Shown: positions 45,928 through 54,515 of the stretch, one piece after another
Layout: every line of letters begins with the position of its first letter
Position numbering within the stretch: the stretch's first letter is position 1
NCBI RefSeq assembly: GCF_026967985.1
Contig: NZ_JAPVBJ010000003.1
Span: 183,001 to 247,000, forward strand
Direction of reading: 5' to 3'
Origin: Modestobacter sp. VKM Ac-2984
GTDB lineage: Bacteria; Actinomycetota; Actinomycetes; Mycobacteriales; Geodermatophilaceae
Length of the DNA: 64,000 bases
Notes under the pieces: generated by a model
What the model was told of the DNA's origin: nothing
The model's input: only the letters and a program-made list of their open reading frames with translations
Databases searched by the model: none
Position numbers and translations under genes: made by a program

Positions 45928-46559
45928 CGGTCGCGCCGGCGCGGCGGGGGAGACCGGGGCACTCGCTGGACTCGCTGCTGGACACCGCCGTGGCCGTGTT
46001 CATCGAGCGCGGGTACGAGGCGACGAGCATGGACGAGCTGGCGGCCCGGCTCGGTGTCACCAAGTCGGCGATCTACCACCACGTGCCGAGCAAGGTGGAG
46101 CTGCTCCGGCTCGCCCTGGACCGCGCGCTCAACGCGCTGTTCGCCGTCCTGGACGAGCCGGGGGCGGTCGACGGCCCGGCCATCGACCGGTTGGAGCACG
46201 TCGTCCGCGGATCGGTGCGGGTGCTGACCACCCACCTGCCGTTCGTCACCCTGCTGCTGCGGGTGCGCGGCAACTCCGCGGTCGAGTCCGAGGCGCTGGA
46301 GCGGCGCCGCGAGTTCGACCGGATCGTCACCGACCTGGTCCGCGCGGCCGAGGCGGAGGGCGACGTGCGGCCCGACGTCGACCCCGCGGTGACCAGCCGG
46401 CTGCTGTTCGGCACCGTCAACTCCCTCACCGAGTGGTACCGCCCCGGCCGCGGGCTGGACGCCGACGCGCTGGCCGACGCCCTCGTCACCACCACCTTCA
46501 GCGGCCTGCGCACCGCACCTGTGCAGACCGCACCCGTCCCTCCGGAGGCACTTCGATGA
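45924..46559 (+). CDS. paaR: TetR-family regulator of phenylacetate genes
   Basis: A 211-residue TetR protein. The N-terminal helix-turn-helix is seen in FIERGYEATSMDELAARLGVTKSAIYHHVPSKVELL (about residues 24-59); the C-terminal part is a helical ligand domain with TTHLPFVTLLLRVRGNS. It is cotranscribed between paaK and paaZ with four-base overlaps on both sides. In actinobacteria PaaR of this family represses paa operons and releases DNA when phenylacetyl-CoA is present; the two matching dyads in the control region fit that. Target assignment is inference. Confidence 0.88.
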
Positions 46560-48613
46560 CCGCACCGCTGCTGCCGAGCTACGCCGCCGGCCGCTGGTAC
46601 ACCGCCCCCGACGAGGGGACGCCGATCGCCGACGCCGTCACCGGCGAGACCGTCGTCCGGGTGTCCAGCACCGGACTGGACGTGCCGGGGATGCTCGACC
46701 ACGCCCGCTCGGTCGGCGGCCCCGCGCTGCGCGAGCTGACCTTCCACCAGCGCGCGGCGCTGCTCAAGCAGCTCGGCCTGCGGCTGATGGCGGAGAAGGA
46801 CGCGTTCTACGCGCTCTCCCGGCGCACCGGGTGCACCGACCGGGACACCGCGGTGGACGTCGACGGCGGCTTCGGCACCCTGCTGTCCTACGCCAGCAAG
46901 GCCCGCCGGGAGCTGCCCGACGACACCGTGGTCCTGGACGGCGCCCCCGAGCCGCTGGGCCGGGGCGGCACCTTCCTCGGCCAGCACCTGTACACCCCGC
47001 TGCGCGGGGTGGCAGTGCAGGTCAACGCGTTCAACTTCCCGGTCTGGGGCTTCCTGGAGAAGTTCGCCCCCGCCTTCATCGCCGGGGTGCCGACCGTGGT
47101 GAAGCCGGGCAGCCAGACCGCCTACCTGACCGAGGCCGTGGTCCGCTCGATCGTCGACAGCGGCCTGCTGCCGGAGGGCAGCGTGCAGCTGCTGGCCGGC
47201 AGCGCCGCCGGGGTCCTCGACGGGCTGGGCGGGCAGGACCTGGTCTTCTTCACCGGCTCGGCGTCGACCGCGCGCAAGCTGCGCAGCCACCCCGCGGTGG
47301 TGGCGAACTCGGTGCGGTTCAACGCCGAGGCCGACTCGCTCAACTGCGCGGTGCTGGGCCCCGACGCCACCCCGGGGACCCCCGAGTTCGGCCTGTTCGT
47401 CGACCAGCTGGTCACCGAGATGACGGTCAAGGCGGGGCAGAAGTGCACCGCCATCCGTCGTGCGCTGGTGCCGCGCGAGCTGGTGGACGACGTCGTCGAG
47501 GCGACCCGGGCGAAGCTGGCCGATGTCGTGGTCGGCGCGCCGGGTGCCGACGGCGTCACCATGGGGCCGCTGGCGAGCCTGGACCAGCGGCAGGAGGTGC
47601 TCCGCGCGGTGAAGGCACTGCGCGGGGTCGCCGACCTGGTCGCCGGCGATCCCGACGACTTCTCCGTGGTCGGCGCCGACCGCGACCGGGGCGCCTTCCT
47701 GCCGCCGATGCTGCTGCGCTGCGACGACCTCTCCGCCGGCGAGCCGCACGACGTCGAGGCGTTCGGGCCGGTCAGCACGGTGCTGCCCTACGACGGCGTG
47801 GCGCATGCGGTCGAGCTCGCCGCGCGCGGTCAGGGCAGCCTGGTGGGCTCGATCGTCACCCACGACCCGGCGGTCGCCCGGGAGTTCGTGCTCGGTGCCG
47901 CCCACTCCCACGGCCGGGTGCTGGTGCTGGACCGGGACGACGCCGGGGAGAACACCGGGCACGGCTCACCGCTGCCGGTGCTGGTGCACGGCGGCCCGGG
48001 GCGGGCCGGCGGTGGGGAGGAGCTCGGCGGCATCCGCGGGGTCCTGCACCACATGCAGCGCACCGCCGTGCAGGGCTCGCCCGACGTGCTCACCACGATC
48101 GGCGGGCGCTGGGTGACCGGCGCCCAGCGGCGCGAGGACGACGTCCACCCCTTCCGCAAGTCGCTGGCCGAGCTGCGGATCGGCGACTCGGTGACCGCCG
48201 GGCCCCGGGCGGTCACCCTCGCCGACATCGAGCACTTCGCCGAGTTCACCGGGGACACCTTCTACGCCCACATGGACGAGGAGGCGGCGGCGGCCAACCC
48301 GCTGTTCGGCGGGCGGGTCGCGCACGGCTACCTGATCGTCTCCTGGGCCGCCGGCCTGTTCGTCGACCCGGACCCGGGCCCGGTGCTGGCCAACTACGGG
48401 GTGGACAACTTGCGGTTCCTCACCCCGGTCAAGCCCGGCGCGGAGCTGACGGTCACCCTCACCGCCAAGCAGATCACCCCGCGCGGCGGCGCCGACCACG
48501 GCGAGGTGCGCTGGGACGCGGTCGTCGTCGACGGGGACGGGAAGCCGGTGGCCACCTACGACGTGCTCACCATGGTGGCCAAGACCTGGCCGCCGGCAGC
48601 TGCCCCGAGCTGA
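46556..48613 (+). CDS. paaZ: Bifunctional ring-opening aldehyde dehydrogenase/enoyl hydratase PaaZ
   Basis: A 685-residue fusion: an aldehyde dehydrogenase domain (to about residue 520, catalytic Cys297 in GQKCTAIRR, catalytic Glu in FNAEADSLN) and a MaoC hydratase domain (about 545-685, with the hot-dog motif DTFYAHMDEEAAAANPLFGGRVAHGYL). PaaZ hydrolyses oxepin-CoA to the open aldehyde and oxidises it. Length equals E. coli PaaZ (681). TCCGGAGGCA precedes the ATG at 46556. The beta-oxidation part (paaFGHJ) is not in the window. Confidence 0.96.
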   Translation: MTAPLLPSYAAGRWYTAPDEGTPIADAVTGETVVRVSSTGLDVPGMLDHARSVGGPALRELTFHQRAALLKQLGLRLMAEKDAFYALSRRTGCTDRDTAVDVDGGFGTLLSYASKARRELPDDTVVLDGAPEPLGRGGTFLGQHLYTPLRGVAVQVNAFNFPVWGFLEKFAPAFIAGVPTVVKPGSQTAYLTEAVVRSIVDSGLLPEGSVQLLAGSAAGVLDGLGGQDLVFFTGSASTARKLRSHPAVVANSVRFNAEADSLNCAVLGPDATPGTPEFGLFVDQLVTEMTVKAGQKCTAIRRALVPRELVDDVVEATRAKLADVVVGAPGADGVTMGPLASLDQRQEVLRAVKALRGVADLVAGDPDDFSVVGADRDRGAFLPPMLLRCDDLSAGEPHDVEAFGPVSTVLPYDGVAHAVELAARGQGSLVGSIVTHDPAVAREFVLGAAHSHGRVLVLDRDDAGENTGHGSPLPVLVHGGPGRAGGGEELGGIRGVLHHMQRTAVQGSPDVLTTIGGRWVTGAQRREDDVHPFRKSLAELRIGDSVTAGPRAVTLADIEHFAEFTGDTFYAHMDEEAAAANPLFGGRVAHGYLIVSWAAGLFVDPDPGPVLANYGVDNLRFLTPVKPGAELTVTLTAKQITPRGGADHGEVRWDAVVVDGDGKPVATYDVLTMVAKTWPPAAAPS

Positions 48614-48632
48614 GCGGCCCGGCGGGGCGTGC

Positions 48633-49463
48633 TCAGCCGGTGGCGGTCGTCCCGTCCGGCCGGCGGGCGACCTGGAGGTGCGGCCGGGTCTGCCACAGCG
48701 CCCACTCGGCGCTGACGTCCCCGGCGGTGCGCAGCAGCCGGGGGAGGTGCTCGGTGAGCAGCTGGTCGGTGGAGGTCTCGGCGGCGTGCACCGTCACGTT
48801 CATCGCGGCGCGCACCGCGCCGGTGCCGTCCCGGACGGGCACGGCGACGGAGCGGACGCCCGGGGCGAGCTCCTCGTCGGCCAGCGCCCAGCCGCGGGCG
48901 CGCACCTCGGTCAGCTCGGCCTGCAGCTGGTCGGCGGAGCGGCCGATGTAGGCCGGCAGCCCGGCCCTGCTCGGCTGGGCCAGCGTGGCCGCCAGCTCGG
49001 CGGGGGAGAGGGCGGCGAGCAGCACCTTGCCCTGCGAGGTCTGCGCGGCGGGAAATCGCGTGCCGATCTCCACCCGCAGCGTGATGAGCTTCGGCACGGC
49101 CACCCGGGCGACGTAGACGATGTCCGAGCCGTCGAGCTGGGCCATCGAGGAGGACTCACCGGTCCGGGCGACCAGGGCCTCCAGGTGCGGGCGGGCGATC
49201 TCCCACAACCCCAGCGCCCCGACGTAGGCCATGCCGAGGGTGAGCACCTTCGGGGTCAGCCGGAAGGCGCCGTCGGCGGACCGGACGAAGCCCAGCTCCT
49301 CCAGGGTCAGCAGCAGCCGACGCGCGGTCGGCCGGGCCAGCCCGGCGGCGACGGCGACGTCGCTGAGCGACATGACCGGGTGGTCGGCGTCGAAGCAGGC
49401 CAGCACGTCGAGTCCCCGGGCCAGCGCCTCCACGAAGTCCGGCCCCGTGCCCCGTCCTGCCAC
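48633..49463 (-). CDS. IclR-family regulator (PcaR/PobR-like)
   Basis: A 276-residue IclR protein: N-terminal winged helix (LSDVAVAAGLARPTARRLLLTL) and C-terminal effector domain with SQGKVLLAALSPAELA and SVAVPVRDGTGAVRAAMNVTVH. The opening SFVEALARGLDVL pattern is typical of the PcaR/PcaU/PobR branch that controls aromatic acid catabolism. GTG at 49463 is preceded by GGGGAGG. It lies beside the amidohydrolase and LigAB genes and is the natural regulator of both. Confidence 0.9.
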   Translation of the reverse strand: MAGRGTGPDFVEALARGLDVLACFDADHPVMSLSDVAVAAGLARPTARRLLLTLEELGFVRSADGAFRLTPKVLTLGMAYVGALGLWEIARPHLEALVARTGESSSMAQLDGSDIVYVARVAVPKLITLRVEIGTRFPAAQTSQGKVLLAALSPAELAATLAQPSRAGLPAYIGRSADQLQAELTEVRARGWALADEELAPGVRSVAVPVRDGTGAVRAAMNVTVHAAETSTDQLLTEHLPRLLRTAGDVSAEWALWQTRPHLQVARRPDGTTATG

Positions 49464-49496
49464 TGTGAGCCACCTCCCCGTCCGTTGCTGTTGGTG

Positions 49497-49529
49497 CGTC
49501 GCACCGCGCCGGGCCGGCGCGGTGCGACG
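49497..49529 (-). terminator. Terminator between the amidohydrolase and IclR genes
   Basis: Perfect 16-base arms (49497-49512 and 49514-49529) around a single central base lie five bases beyond the amidohydrolase stop. In RNA the loop would open to three to five bases. It insulates the IclR gene from the amidohydrolase message. Confidence 0.75.
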
Positions 49530-49534
49530 GGTGC

Positions 49535-51037
49535 TCAGTGTGAGGTGTGCTGGTCCAGCGAGGGCTCGCCGAACACGTTGCCCCGGGCCCCGTGGGTGGA
49601 GTGGGACTTGTACTCGGTGTAGGTGTACGGGTTGTCCAGCACGTCGTCGTCCGGCAGCGCCGGGTTCATGCCGGCTTCCCATGCCTCCGGGCCGAGGGTC
49701 GACCGCAGGTGCTCGACCGTCGCGTCGACGGTCCGCCGCACCGCGGTCAGGTCGGCACCGACCAGCTGGTGCTCGTGCTTCACCACCCGGCCGCCGACGA
49801 GCACGGTGTGCACGTCGCCGCGCTGGGCCTGGAAGGCCACGTGCCCGTAGGGGTTCAGCAGCGGGAAGGAGACCGGCGACCGGTCGTTCTTGATCAGCAC
49901 GACGTCGCCCTGCTTGCCCGGCTCCAGGCTGCCCAGGTCGTCCCGGCCCAGCGCCAGCGCGCCGCCACGGGTGGCCCAGTCGACGACCTGCTCGGCCCGC
50001 AGGTGCACCTGGGTGACCGTCTGCCCCTGGGCGTGCGCCTCCAGGTGCTCCCGCGACCGGTCGGCGCCCAGCGTGCTGCGCATCGCGGAGAACAGGTCGC
50101 TGCTCCACCACACGCTGGTGTCCATCGACAGCGAGACCGGGATCCCGTGCCGGCGCACCTGCCAGGTGGGCGGGTAGCCCTGCCCGGCGCTCTGCTCGGA
50201 CTCCGTGGACACCGAGATCGAGCCGCCGGTCGCGGCGATCCGGTGGTAGGAGTCGGTGGTCAGCGTGGCCGCGTGCACGTACACCGTCTCGGGGGTCATG
50301 AAGCCGTTCTCGTGCATCAGCCGGATGCCCTCGTCGCCGGTGGCCCCCCAGACGCCGGCGTGCGTGGTGACCGGCAGGCCGAGCTCACGCGCCACCTCGA
50401 AGGCCGGCTTCTCCGGGAACGCCGGGTCACCGGTGACGTCGAAGGCCAGCTGCAGGCCGAGCTTGCCTTCGTCCTGGCGGCGCTTCAGGAACGCCTGCAC
50501 GGCCGGGTCGGTGGCCCACTCCCAGGGACCGGCCTGGATGTTGCCGTAGGCCAGCAGGAACCGGCCGGGCACCGCGAGCAGGGCGTCGGCGGCGGCCTCG
50601 GCGTGGTCGACGGTCTGCAGCCCGTGCGACCAGTCGACGGTGGTGGTCACCCCGGCCTCGACGGCGTCCCAGGCCGACAGCAGGTTGCCGGCGTACACGT
50701 CCTCGGGGCGGAAGGCCTTGCCGTGCTCGAGGTAGTACCAGACGAAGTACTGGGTGAGCGTCCAGTCGGCGCCGTAGCCGCGCATGGCGGTCTGCCACAT
50801 GTGCCGGTGGGTGTCGATCATGCCGGGCATGACGACGCCGCCCTGCGCGTCGATCTCCAGCGTCCCGGCCGGGACGTCGAGCTGCGGGCCGACGGCGGCG
50901 ATCTTCCCGTCCACGACGAGGACGTCGGCGTCGGGCAGCACGGTGTGCGCGTCGTCCATGGTCAGCACGGTGCCGTTGCGCAGCACGACCGGGCGGTCGG
51001 TCGCCTGCCCCGCGACGTCGGTGTCGGGCTGGGACAT
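49535..51037 (-). CDS. AtzB/TrzN-type amidohydrolase-superfamily enzyme
   Basis: A 500-residue metal-dependent hydrolase of the cytosine deaminase/AtzB/TrzN branch. The HxH metal motif is IDTHRHMWQ (His77, His79); further ligands are probable in VTTHAGVWG, VYVHAATL and SMDTSVW. Family members remove amino or chloro groups from N-heterocycles or open them. Here it is the only gene on the left arm of a divergent pair with the CoA-transferase/LigAB operon. The likely role is a first step that prepares a nitrogenous substrate for that pathway, but the substrate is unknown. The gap 51038-51257 has TTGACA boxes on both strands (51134-51139 minus, 51167-51172 plus). Confidence 0.88.
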   Translation of the reverse strand: MSQPDTDVAGQATDRPVVLRNGTVLTMDDAHTVLPDADVLVVDGKIAAVGPQLDVPAGTLEIDAQGGVVMPGMIDTHRHMWQTAMRGYGADWTLTQYFVWYYLEHGKAFRPEDVYAGNLLSAWDAVEAGVTTTVDWSHGLQTVDHAEAAADALLAVPGRFLLAYGNIQAGPWEWATDPAVQAFLKRRQDEGKLGLQLAFDVTGDPAFPEKPAFEVARELGLPVTTHAGVWGATGDEGIRLMHENGFMTPETVYVHAATLTTDSYHRIAATGGSISVSTESEQSAGQGYPPTWQVRRHGIPVSLSMDTSVWWSSDLFSAMRSTLGADRSREHLEAHAQGQTVTQVHLRAEQVVDWATRGGALALGRDDLGSLEPGKQGDVVLIKNDRSPVSFPLLNPYGHVAFQAQRGDVHTVLVGGRVVKHEHQLVGADLTAVRRTVDATVEHLRSTLGPEAWEAGMNPALPDDDVLDNPYTYTEYKSHSTHGARGNVFGEPSLDQHTSH

Positions 51038-51257
51038 CGTCTACCTCCAGGCCGTCACCGGACTGTCGCGGACGAGTGTCCGCACAACGGTCAGCCTGGC
51101 GACGGCACCACTGTCGTGGTGATCGCGACCACATGTCAAGACGGAGGATCTCGTTGCGCGTTCCGGTTGACAGCGGATCAGCACGGTGGCGACACTCGGC
51201 GGCACTCCGGACGCCCGTCCGCTTGACGGCGATGCACCGCTCGAGGGGCCACACCCG

Positions 51258-52445
51258 ATGACCGAACACCCACTGCCGCCCGGTTCCGCGCCGGGTCGGG
51301 GGCCGCTGTCCGGCCTCCTGGTGGCCGACTTCTCCCGCGTCCTGGCCGGGCCCTACGCCACCATGCTGCTGGCCGACATGGGCGCCGAGGTGGTGAAGGT
51401 GGAGAGCCCCGGGGGCGACGACACCCGCAGCTGGGCGCCGCCGGTGCGCGAGGGGGTGTCGACCTACTACCTGGGCGTGAACCGCAACAAGCGCTCCATC
51501 GCCCTGGACCTGAAGGACCCCGTCGACGCCGCCGCCGCGCAGGAGCTGGCCCGCCGTGCCGACATCGTGATCGAGAACTTCAAGACCGGCGGCCTGGGCC
51601 GCTTCGGCCTGGACTACGCGACCGTCAGCGCGACCAACCCCGGCGTCGTCTACGCCTCGATCACCGGCTTCGGCAGCGGCCCGGCCGGTGCGCCGCTGCC
51701 CGGGTACGACCTGATCGTGCAGGCGATCTCCGGCCTGATGAGCCTCACCGGCGACCCCGAGGGCGAGCCGTTCCGGGCCGGCATCTCCGTCTTCGACGTG
51801 ATGGCCGGGCTGCACGCCACGATCGGCGTGCTCTCGGCGCTGAACGTCCGGCACGAGACCGGCCGCGGCCAGCACGTCGAGGTCAACCTGCTGTCCTCCG
51901 CGCTGTCGGGGCTGGTCAACCACGCCAGCGCCGTCGTCGCCGGTGGTGTCGTCCCGTTCCGGATGGGCAACAGCCACCCCAGCCTGTTCCCCTACGAGCC
52001 GCTCCCGTGCGCCGACGGGGACCTGATCATCACCGCCGGCAACAACGGCCAGTTCCGCCGGCTGGTCGAGGTGCTCGGCGTGCCCGAGCTCGCCGACGAC
52101 CCGCGGTTCGCCCGCAACGAGGACCGCACGGCCAACCGGGACGAGCTGCGCCCGCTGCTGGTCGAGCGGCTGAGCACCCGGTCCAAGCGGGACTGGTTCG
52201 ACGACATCATCGCCGCGGGCGTGCCCTGCGGGCCGATCAACACCGTCGATCAGGGGGTGGCCTTCGCCGAGTCGATCGGCCTGGACCCGGTGGTGACCGT
52301 GGGGGAGGGCGAGGCGGGCGTGCCGTCGGTCCGCCACCCGATCACCTTCTCCGAGACACCGGCCGACTACCGGCTGCCACCGCCGGCCCTGGACGAGCAC
52401 GGCGCCGAGCTGCGACGGTGGCTGGCCACCGAGGAGGACGCGTGA
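51258..52445 (+). CDS. CaiB/BaiF family (class III) CoA-transferase
   Basis: A 395-residue class III CoA-transferase, cytoplasmic. Family markers are VADFSRVLAGPYATMLLADMGAEVVKVE, NRNKRSIALDLK and the catalytic Asp151 in LPGYDLIVQAISGLMS, which carries the acyl mixed anhydride. The ATG at 51258 after CTCGAGGGGCC is chosen over GTG 51186. It opens the rightward operon and overlaps the lyase gene (GTGA). The pairing predicts that its CoA ester is the substrate of the lyase. Confidence 0.92.
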   Translation: MTEHPLPPGSAPGRGPLSGLLVADFSRVLAGPYATMLLADMGAEVVKVESPGGDDTRSWAPPVREGVSTYYLGVNRNKRSIALDLKDPVDAAAAQELARRADIVIENFKTGGLGRFGLDYATVSATNPGVVYASITGFGSGPAGAPLPGYDLIVQAISGLMSLTGDPEGEPFRAGISVFDVMAGLHATIGVLSALNVRHETGRGQHVEVNLLSSALSGLVNHASAVVAGGVVPFRMGNSHPSLFPYEPLPCADGDLIITAGNNGQFRRLVEVLGVPELADDPRFARNEDRTANRDELRPLLVERLSTRSKRDWFDDIIAAGVPCGPINTVDQGVAFAESIGLDPVVTVGEGEAGVPSVRHPITFSETPADYRLPPPALDEHGAELRRWLATEEDA

Positions 52446-53281
52446 CCACCCCCGAGTACCCGACCGCGCTGGGCGCCTCCAGCCGCGAGTCGATCACGCT
52501 GCTGGGCACCGACCTGGCCCGCGACGTCATGGGCACCGTCGGCTTCGGCGAGCTGGCCTTCTGGCTGGCCACCCAGCGGCGGCCCACGCCGGGGGAGACC
52601 CGGGTCTTCGAGGCGGTGCTGGCCGCGCTCGCCGACCACGGCTTCACCCCCACCGCGATCGTCACCCGGCTCACCTACCTGTCCGCCCCGGACTCCGTGC
52701 AGGGGGCGCTCGCCGCCGGCCTGCTCGGCGGTGGCTCCCGGTTCCTCGGCGTCACCGAGGACTCCGGCCGGTTCCTGGACGACGTGCTGACCGGGGTGGA
52801 CGGTGAGCTGCCGACCGACGACGCCGGCTGGGACGCCCTGGCCCTGGAGACGGTGACCGCCCAGCGGGCGGCGCGGCGCTTCGTCCCCGGGCTCGGCCAC
52901 CACGTGCACAAGGACGGCGACCCGCGCACCCCCCGGCTGTTCGAGATCGCGACCGAGGAGGGGCTGTTCGGCCCGCACCTGTCGCTGTTCGCCGCGATCG
53001 GCCGGGTGCACCCCCAGGTGCTGGGCAAGACCCTGCCGCTCAACGGGGCCGGGGTGTGCGGTGCAGCGCTGGCCGACCTGGGCCTGCCGTTGGAGCTGCT
53101 CCGCGGCTTCGCCCTGCTCGCCCGCACGGCCGGGCTGATCGGGCAGCTGGCCGAGGAGCTGCGGCACCCGGTCGCCAACGACGTCTTCCTGTCCGTGGAC
53201 CTCAACAACCGGTCCGTCGCCCCCGACCCGTACGTCCCTGACCTCCGCGCCTCTGATCTCGAGGGAGACAGTCATGGCTGA
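52442..53281 (+). CDS. Citrate synthase-fold acyl-CoA lyase (citryl-CoA lyase-like)
   Basis: A 279-residue protein matching only the citrate synthase core, as in stand-alone citryl-CoA lyases. The substrate-binding stretch VPGLGHHVHKDGDPRTPRLFEI (residues 148-169) keeps the GxGHxVxxxDPR signature, while the HGGA motif of true citrate synthases is absent (PDSVQGALAAGLLGGGSRFLG stands there). It should cleave a citrate-like 3-hydroxyacyl-CoA to acetyl-CoA and a 2-oxoacid. GTG at 52442 overlaps the CoA-transferase stop, and its end overlaps the dioxygenase gene by eight bases. Confidence 0.85.
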   Translation: MTTPEYPTALGASSRESITLLGTDLARDVMGTVGFGELAFWLATQRRPTPGETRVFEAVLAALADHGFTPTAIVTRLTYLSAPDSVQGALAAGLLGGGSRFLGVTEDSGRFLDDVLTGVDGELPTDDAGWDALALETVTAQRAARRFVPGLGHHVHKDGDPRTPRLFEIATEEGLFGPHLSLFAAIGRVHPQVLGKTLPLNGAGVCGAALADLGLPLELLRGFALLARTAGLIGQLAEELRHPVANDVFLSVDLNNRSVAPDPYVPDLRASDLEGDSHG

Positions 53282-54155
53282 ACTGGCCGCGGTCATCGCG
53301 TCCACCCACCACCCCTTCTACTACCGGGCGAGCACGGCCACCGGTGCTGACCGGCCGCCGTTCGCCGATGAGTGGGTGGCGAAGATCGAGGCGTTCCGGG
53401 AGACGTTGACCCGCGCGGAGCCCGACGTCCTGGTGATGGTGGGCAGCGACCACTTCCACCAGCTGTGGCTGGACAACATGCCGCAGTTCCTCGTCGGGAA
53501 GGCGCCGTTCTTCGATGCGAACTTCCACAACGAGGAGCGCGAGTTCGGGCTGCCGAAGATGACGTTGCGGGGTGAGGAGGACCTGGCGGCCCACCTGCTG
53601 CGCGACGGCCTGGACCGGGACTTCGACCTGGCGTTCAGCAACGAGCTGCGGATCGACCACAGCATCACCTGCCCGATCATCACGCTGCGCCCGCAGGCGG
53701 ACCTGCCGATCGTGCCGGTCTACACCAACATCTTCGCCCCGCCGCTGCCGCAGCCGAAGCGGTTCGTGCAGCTGGGCCGGGCGATCCGGGAGATGGTGGA
53801 GTCTTGGGAGTCGGACAAGCGGGTGGCGGTGATCGGCACCGGGCACCTGTCCCTGGAGCTGGGTGGGCCGCGTCAGTTCGGGGAGCACGGGCCGGACCCG
53901 GAGTTCGACCGCAAGGCCGTGGAGTGGATCGCCAGCGGCGACATCGAGGGCTGCCTGGCCGAGGTCTCGCTGGAGTCGCTGCATCACCCGGGCAACGCCA
54001 CGCACGGGTTCATGGACTTCATGCTGATGATGGGCGTGGCCGGCGAGGGCGCCAAGGCCGATCACGTGGACACCCTGGACCTGTTCCACACCATGGAGGC
54101 CTACTTCACCTGGTACCCCAACGGGGTCCCGAGCAGCAGCGGGGTGTCGGCATGA
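53274..54155 (+). CDS. Class III extradiol dioxygenase catalytic (LigB-type) subunit
   Basis: A 293-residue LigB-superfamily protein. Non-haem iron ligands are expected at the N-terminal ASTHHPF histidines (12, 13) and the later Glu; VMVGSDHFHQLWLDNMPQF and SNELRIDHSITCPI are family segments, and GTGHLSLELGG holds a catalytic His. Related enzymes are protocatechuate 4,5-dioxygenase and gallate dioxygenase. GAGGGAGACAGTC precedes the ATG. The LigA-type gene follows with a four-base overlap, so this is a two-subunit enzyme. Confidence 0.9.
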   Translation: MAELAAVIASTHHPFYYRASTATGADRPPFADEWVAKIEAFRETLTRAEPDVLVMVGSDHFHQLWLDNMPQFLVGKAPFFDANFHNEEREFGLPKMTLRGEEDLAAHLLRDGLDRDFDLAFSNELRIDHSITCPIITLRPQADLPIVPVYTNIFAPPLPQPKRFVQLGRAIREMVESWESDKRVAVIGTGHLSLELGGPRQFGEHGPDPEFDRKAVEWIASGDIEGCLAEVSLESLHHPGNATHGFMDFMLMMGVAGEGAKADHVDTLDLFHTMEAYFTWYPNGVPSSSGVSA

Positions 54156-54511
54156 GCAAGTACCTGCTGGACAAGTTCCTCTACACCGTGGACCGCGACC
54201 CCGAGCTGACCGAGCGCTACCGGGAGGACCCGGCCGGCACGGTCACCTGGTGGGAAGCCGAGATGGCCAACACCGTCCTCAACTGCATCCCGGCTGAGAA
54301 GACCACGTGGCTGGCGTTCGACGACGAGGAGCGGCGGGCGCTGGCCGAGCACGACCACGTGGCCCTCTTCCAGATGGGCGCGCACCCCTTCCTGACGCTC
54401 ACCCTGTTCATCGCGCTGTTCGAGCGCGACCACGGGCCGATGGAGTACCAGCGCGCCTACGGCAAGGCGATGGAGCACATCTCCATGCCCTACCCCGACA
54501 TCGCGACCTGA
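54152..54511 (+). CDS. Extradiol dioxygenase small (LigA-type) subunit
   Basis: A 119-residue helical LigA-domain protein: KYLLDKFLYTVDRDPELTERYREDP and LAEHDHVALFQMGAHPFLTLTLF are the conserved helices that cap the LigB active site. Length fits LigA (about 120-140). ATG 54152 overlaps the LigB-type stop. Gene order is B then A, the reverse of the classical ligAB order. Confidence 0.9.
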   Translation: MSKYLLDKFLYTVDRDPELTERYREDPAGTVTWWEAEMANTVLNCIPAEKTTWLAFDDEERRALAEHDHVALFQMGAHPFLTLTLFIALFERDHGPMEYQRAYGKAMEHISMPYPDIAT

Positions 54512-54515
54512 GCCG

